NCBI GenBank assembly: GCA_977017575.1
Contig: CDRNVI010000012.1
Location: 124,001-188,000 of the forward strand
DNA: 64,000 nucleotides
Reading direction: 5' to 3'
DNA from: Paramoeba atlantica
Lineage: Eukaryota > Discosea
Positions 63,023-64,000 of this stretch are shown piece after piece (position 1 is the first letter of the stretch; every line of letters begins with the position of its first letter). The position numbers and the translations under genes are program-made. The notes below the pieces were generated by a model. The model ran no database searches and was not told the origin of the DNA. It saw only the letters and a program-made list of their open reading frames with translations.

Positions 63023-64000
63023 TCATGCATTCGCGGTCATCGTTTCACCTCGTGCAAGGAGAGTGCTGATGGCAGCAAGAACACGATGTGGAGTGTCGAC
63101 CTCATCGGAGGGTTGCGGCTCCACAGACCCTTCAGTGAGATTTGTGGGGTCCGAAGTACCCACCGCCCCCGCTATGGGTTCCACAGTTGAGGCGGTGCTG
63201 GTGCGTGGGATTGTGGTGGCAGGAACAATTCCCACCTCAGAGTCCAACTTGAGGACCACCGCGAAGCGTTGCCTGGTGGCACTCCCACATGGGATAATGC
63301 GAATCACTCTGTCTTGCTTGCGAAACGTAACGGTCTTCTCCTCCATGTCCAGATCAATGGTGACGCAATCCAGCGGCCCGAATTTCTCCAGCCCCTCTTC
63401 TTTTTTGTGATGAGGGTAGTTGGAATAGAACACCCCTGTCATGTAGTACACACAACAGTGGGTAGTCTTGTGAAATTCCTGATCTAGCGAGACGCAGTAA
63501 TCGCTGATGACCCCTAACCCAACATATTCACAACGACGTATCTCAAAAGTCACGCTGTGTTTTCCTTGCATGTAGAAATGTTCCCCCAGGAGACTCACGC
63601 TGTAGTGTGAACGAAATCGGTTTCGTTCCAAATTAGTCCCTCCGCCGTACTGGAACGCATTGGCTGGGGGTGACGTTTGTGAACGCACGACATCTGCAAG
63701 CGCATCGAGCCCGTAATAGTCCAAATCGTACAGAACCATGCCAAGTTCAGAGGAGGAGAGCTGTGACTTGTATCCTCGAAGGTAGTTTAGAATGTGCCGA
63801 AAGACATGACTGTCTCGATCCAATTCGATTCGTCCTGCCCCATCGCGCTGTACATTATCACAAGTTACTAAGCGACAGAGCATGGATTGCGGTTGCTTCA
63901 TAATGAATGACTTCGATATGCTATGATGTACTCCTCCAACGTTAAACGTGACTATATCGCCTGCAAGAAGTTTGCGCTCTTGAACAAGACGTTCTTGCTC
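63023..64000 (-). CDS. BTB (KCTD/T1-type) and SPRY domain protein, 5' end outside the window
   Basis: The frame is open to the window edge: the 33 codons before the first internal ATG (63,901) read EQERLVQERKLLAGDIVTFN then VGGVHHSISKSFIMKQPQSM, the typical start of a T1-type BTB fold (VTFNVGG ... PQSML). The gene therefore continues past 64,000. The BTB goes on with IELDRDSHVFRHILNYLRGY and LYDLDYYGLDALADVV. A SPRY domain follows (about 63,660-63,310): GKHSVTFEIRRCEYVGLGVI, VYYMTGVFYSN, VTIDLDMEEKTVTFRKQ. The C-terminus is Ser/Thr/Pro-rich. Such proteins usually act as adaptors, for example for Cullin ligases; the partner is unknown. The part before the BTB looks like a coiled coil. Confidence 0.87.
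   Translation of the reverse strand, partial: EQERLVQERKLLAGDIVTFNVGGVHHSISKSFIMKQPQSMLCRLVTCDNVQRDGAGRIELDRDSHVFRHILNYLRGYKSQLSSSELGMVLYDLDYYGLDALADVVRSQTSPPANAFQYGGGTNLERNRFRSHYSVSLLGEHFYMQGKHSVTFEIRRCEYVGLGVISDYCVSLDQEFHKTTHCCVYYMTGVFYSNYPHHKKEEGLEKFGPLDCVTIDLDMEEKTVTFRKQDRVIRIIPCGSATRQRFAVVLKLDSEVGIVPATTIPRTSTASTVEPIAGAVGTSDPTNLTEGSVEPQPSDEVDTPHRVLAAISTLLARGETMTANA

Overview
The window looks like nuclear DNA of a protist in the Euglenozoa, most plausibly a kinetoplastid or bodonid-like flagellate. This is inference from four things. The host genes at the right end (58.7-64 kb) are intronless, closely spaced and all on the minus strand. Pyrimidine-rich tracts ending in AG lie just upstream of at least three of them, as expected for trans-splicing of a polycistronic transcript. 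One of them encodes only the C-terminal (4Fe-4S/3Fe-4S) half of the succinate dehydrogenase iron-sulfur subunit, and a split SDHB is a known euglenozoan trait. A short retroelement fossil at 55.3 kb resembles the TATE-like elements of kinetoplastids. The species cannot be named from sequence alone.

Layout. 1-7.0 kb: a Helitron on the minus strand, with a Rep-helicase frame that carries three in-frame stops and a tandem array of four zinc fingers. 7.5-7.8 kb: a 5'-truncated 3' end of the LINE family that is intact at 50-54.6 kb. 8.2-12.3 kb: a decayed non-LTR retrotransposon (endonuclease, RT, RNase H) on the minus strand. 11,243-43,661: a head-to-tail array of five almost identical 6,485-bp units. 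Each unit joins the 5' third of that LINE, several tRNA-headed SINE pieces, a MITE-like inverted-repeat element and a MULE-like DDE transposase gene. Only the first unit is attached to the rest of the LINE and only the last to the native 3' end of the transposase gene, so a single LINE-to-MULE segment was tandemly amplified.

44-50 kb: a graveyard of SINEs, LINE fragments and unclassified dispersed repeats, including one SINE with clear 12-bp target-site duplications inside a LINE endonuclease. 50.0-54.6 kb: an uninterrupted 1,529-codon LINE, preceded by about 17 copies of an 18-bp minisatellite. 55-58.7 kb: nested inverted-repeat elements, an internally deleted Tc1/mariner copy with TA target duplications, and a short TIR-bounded element carrying a SWIM zinc-finger gene fragment.

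58.7-64 kb: host genes, all minus strand. In transcription order they are a BTB-SPRY protein (cut by the window edge), an unrecognised 245-aa protein, the C-terminal SDHB half, and an RNase II/RNB exoribonuclease. The repeat block begins about 30 bp beyond the stop codon of the exoribonuclease gene.

How the parts relate. The intact LINE ends in a small hairpin with a GCAA loop followed by a short-unit tail. The tRNA-headed SINE family ends in a similar GCAA hairpin and short-unit tail. This suggests, without proving, that the SINEs are mobilised by a LINE of this kind. The tandem array is the most striking structure: a composite of dead transposons has itself become a young satellite-like repeat with only a handful of differences between units.
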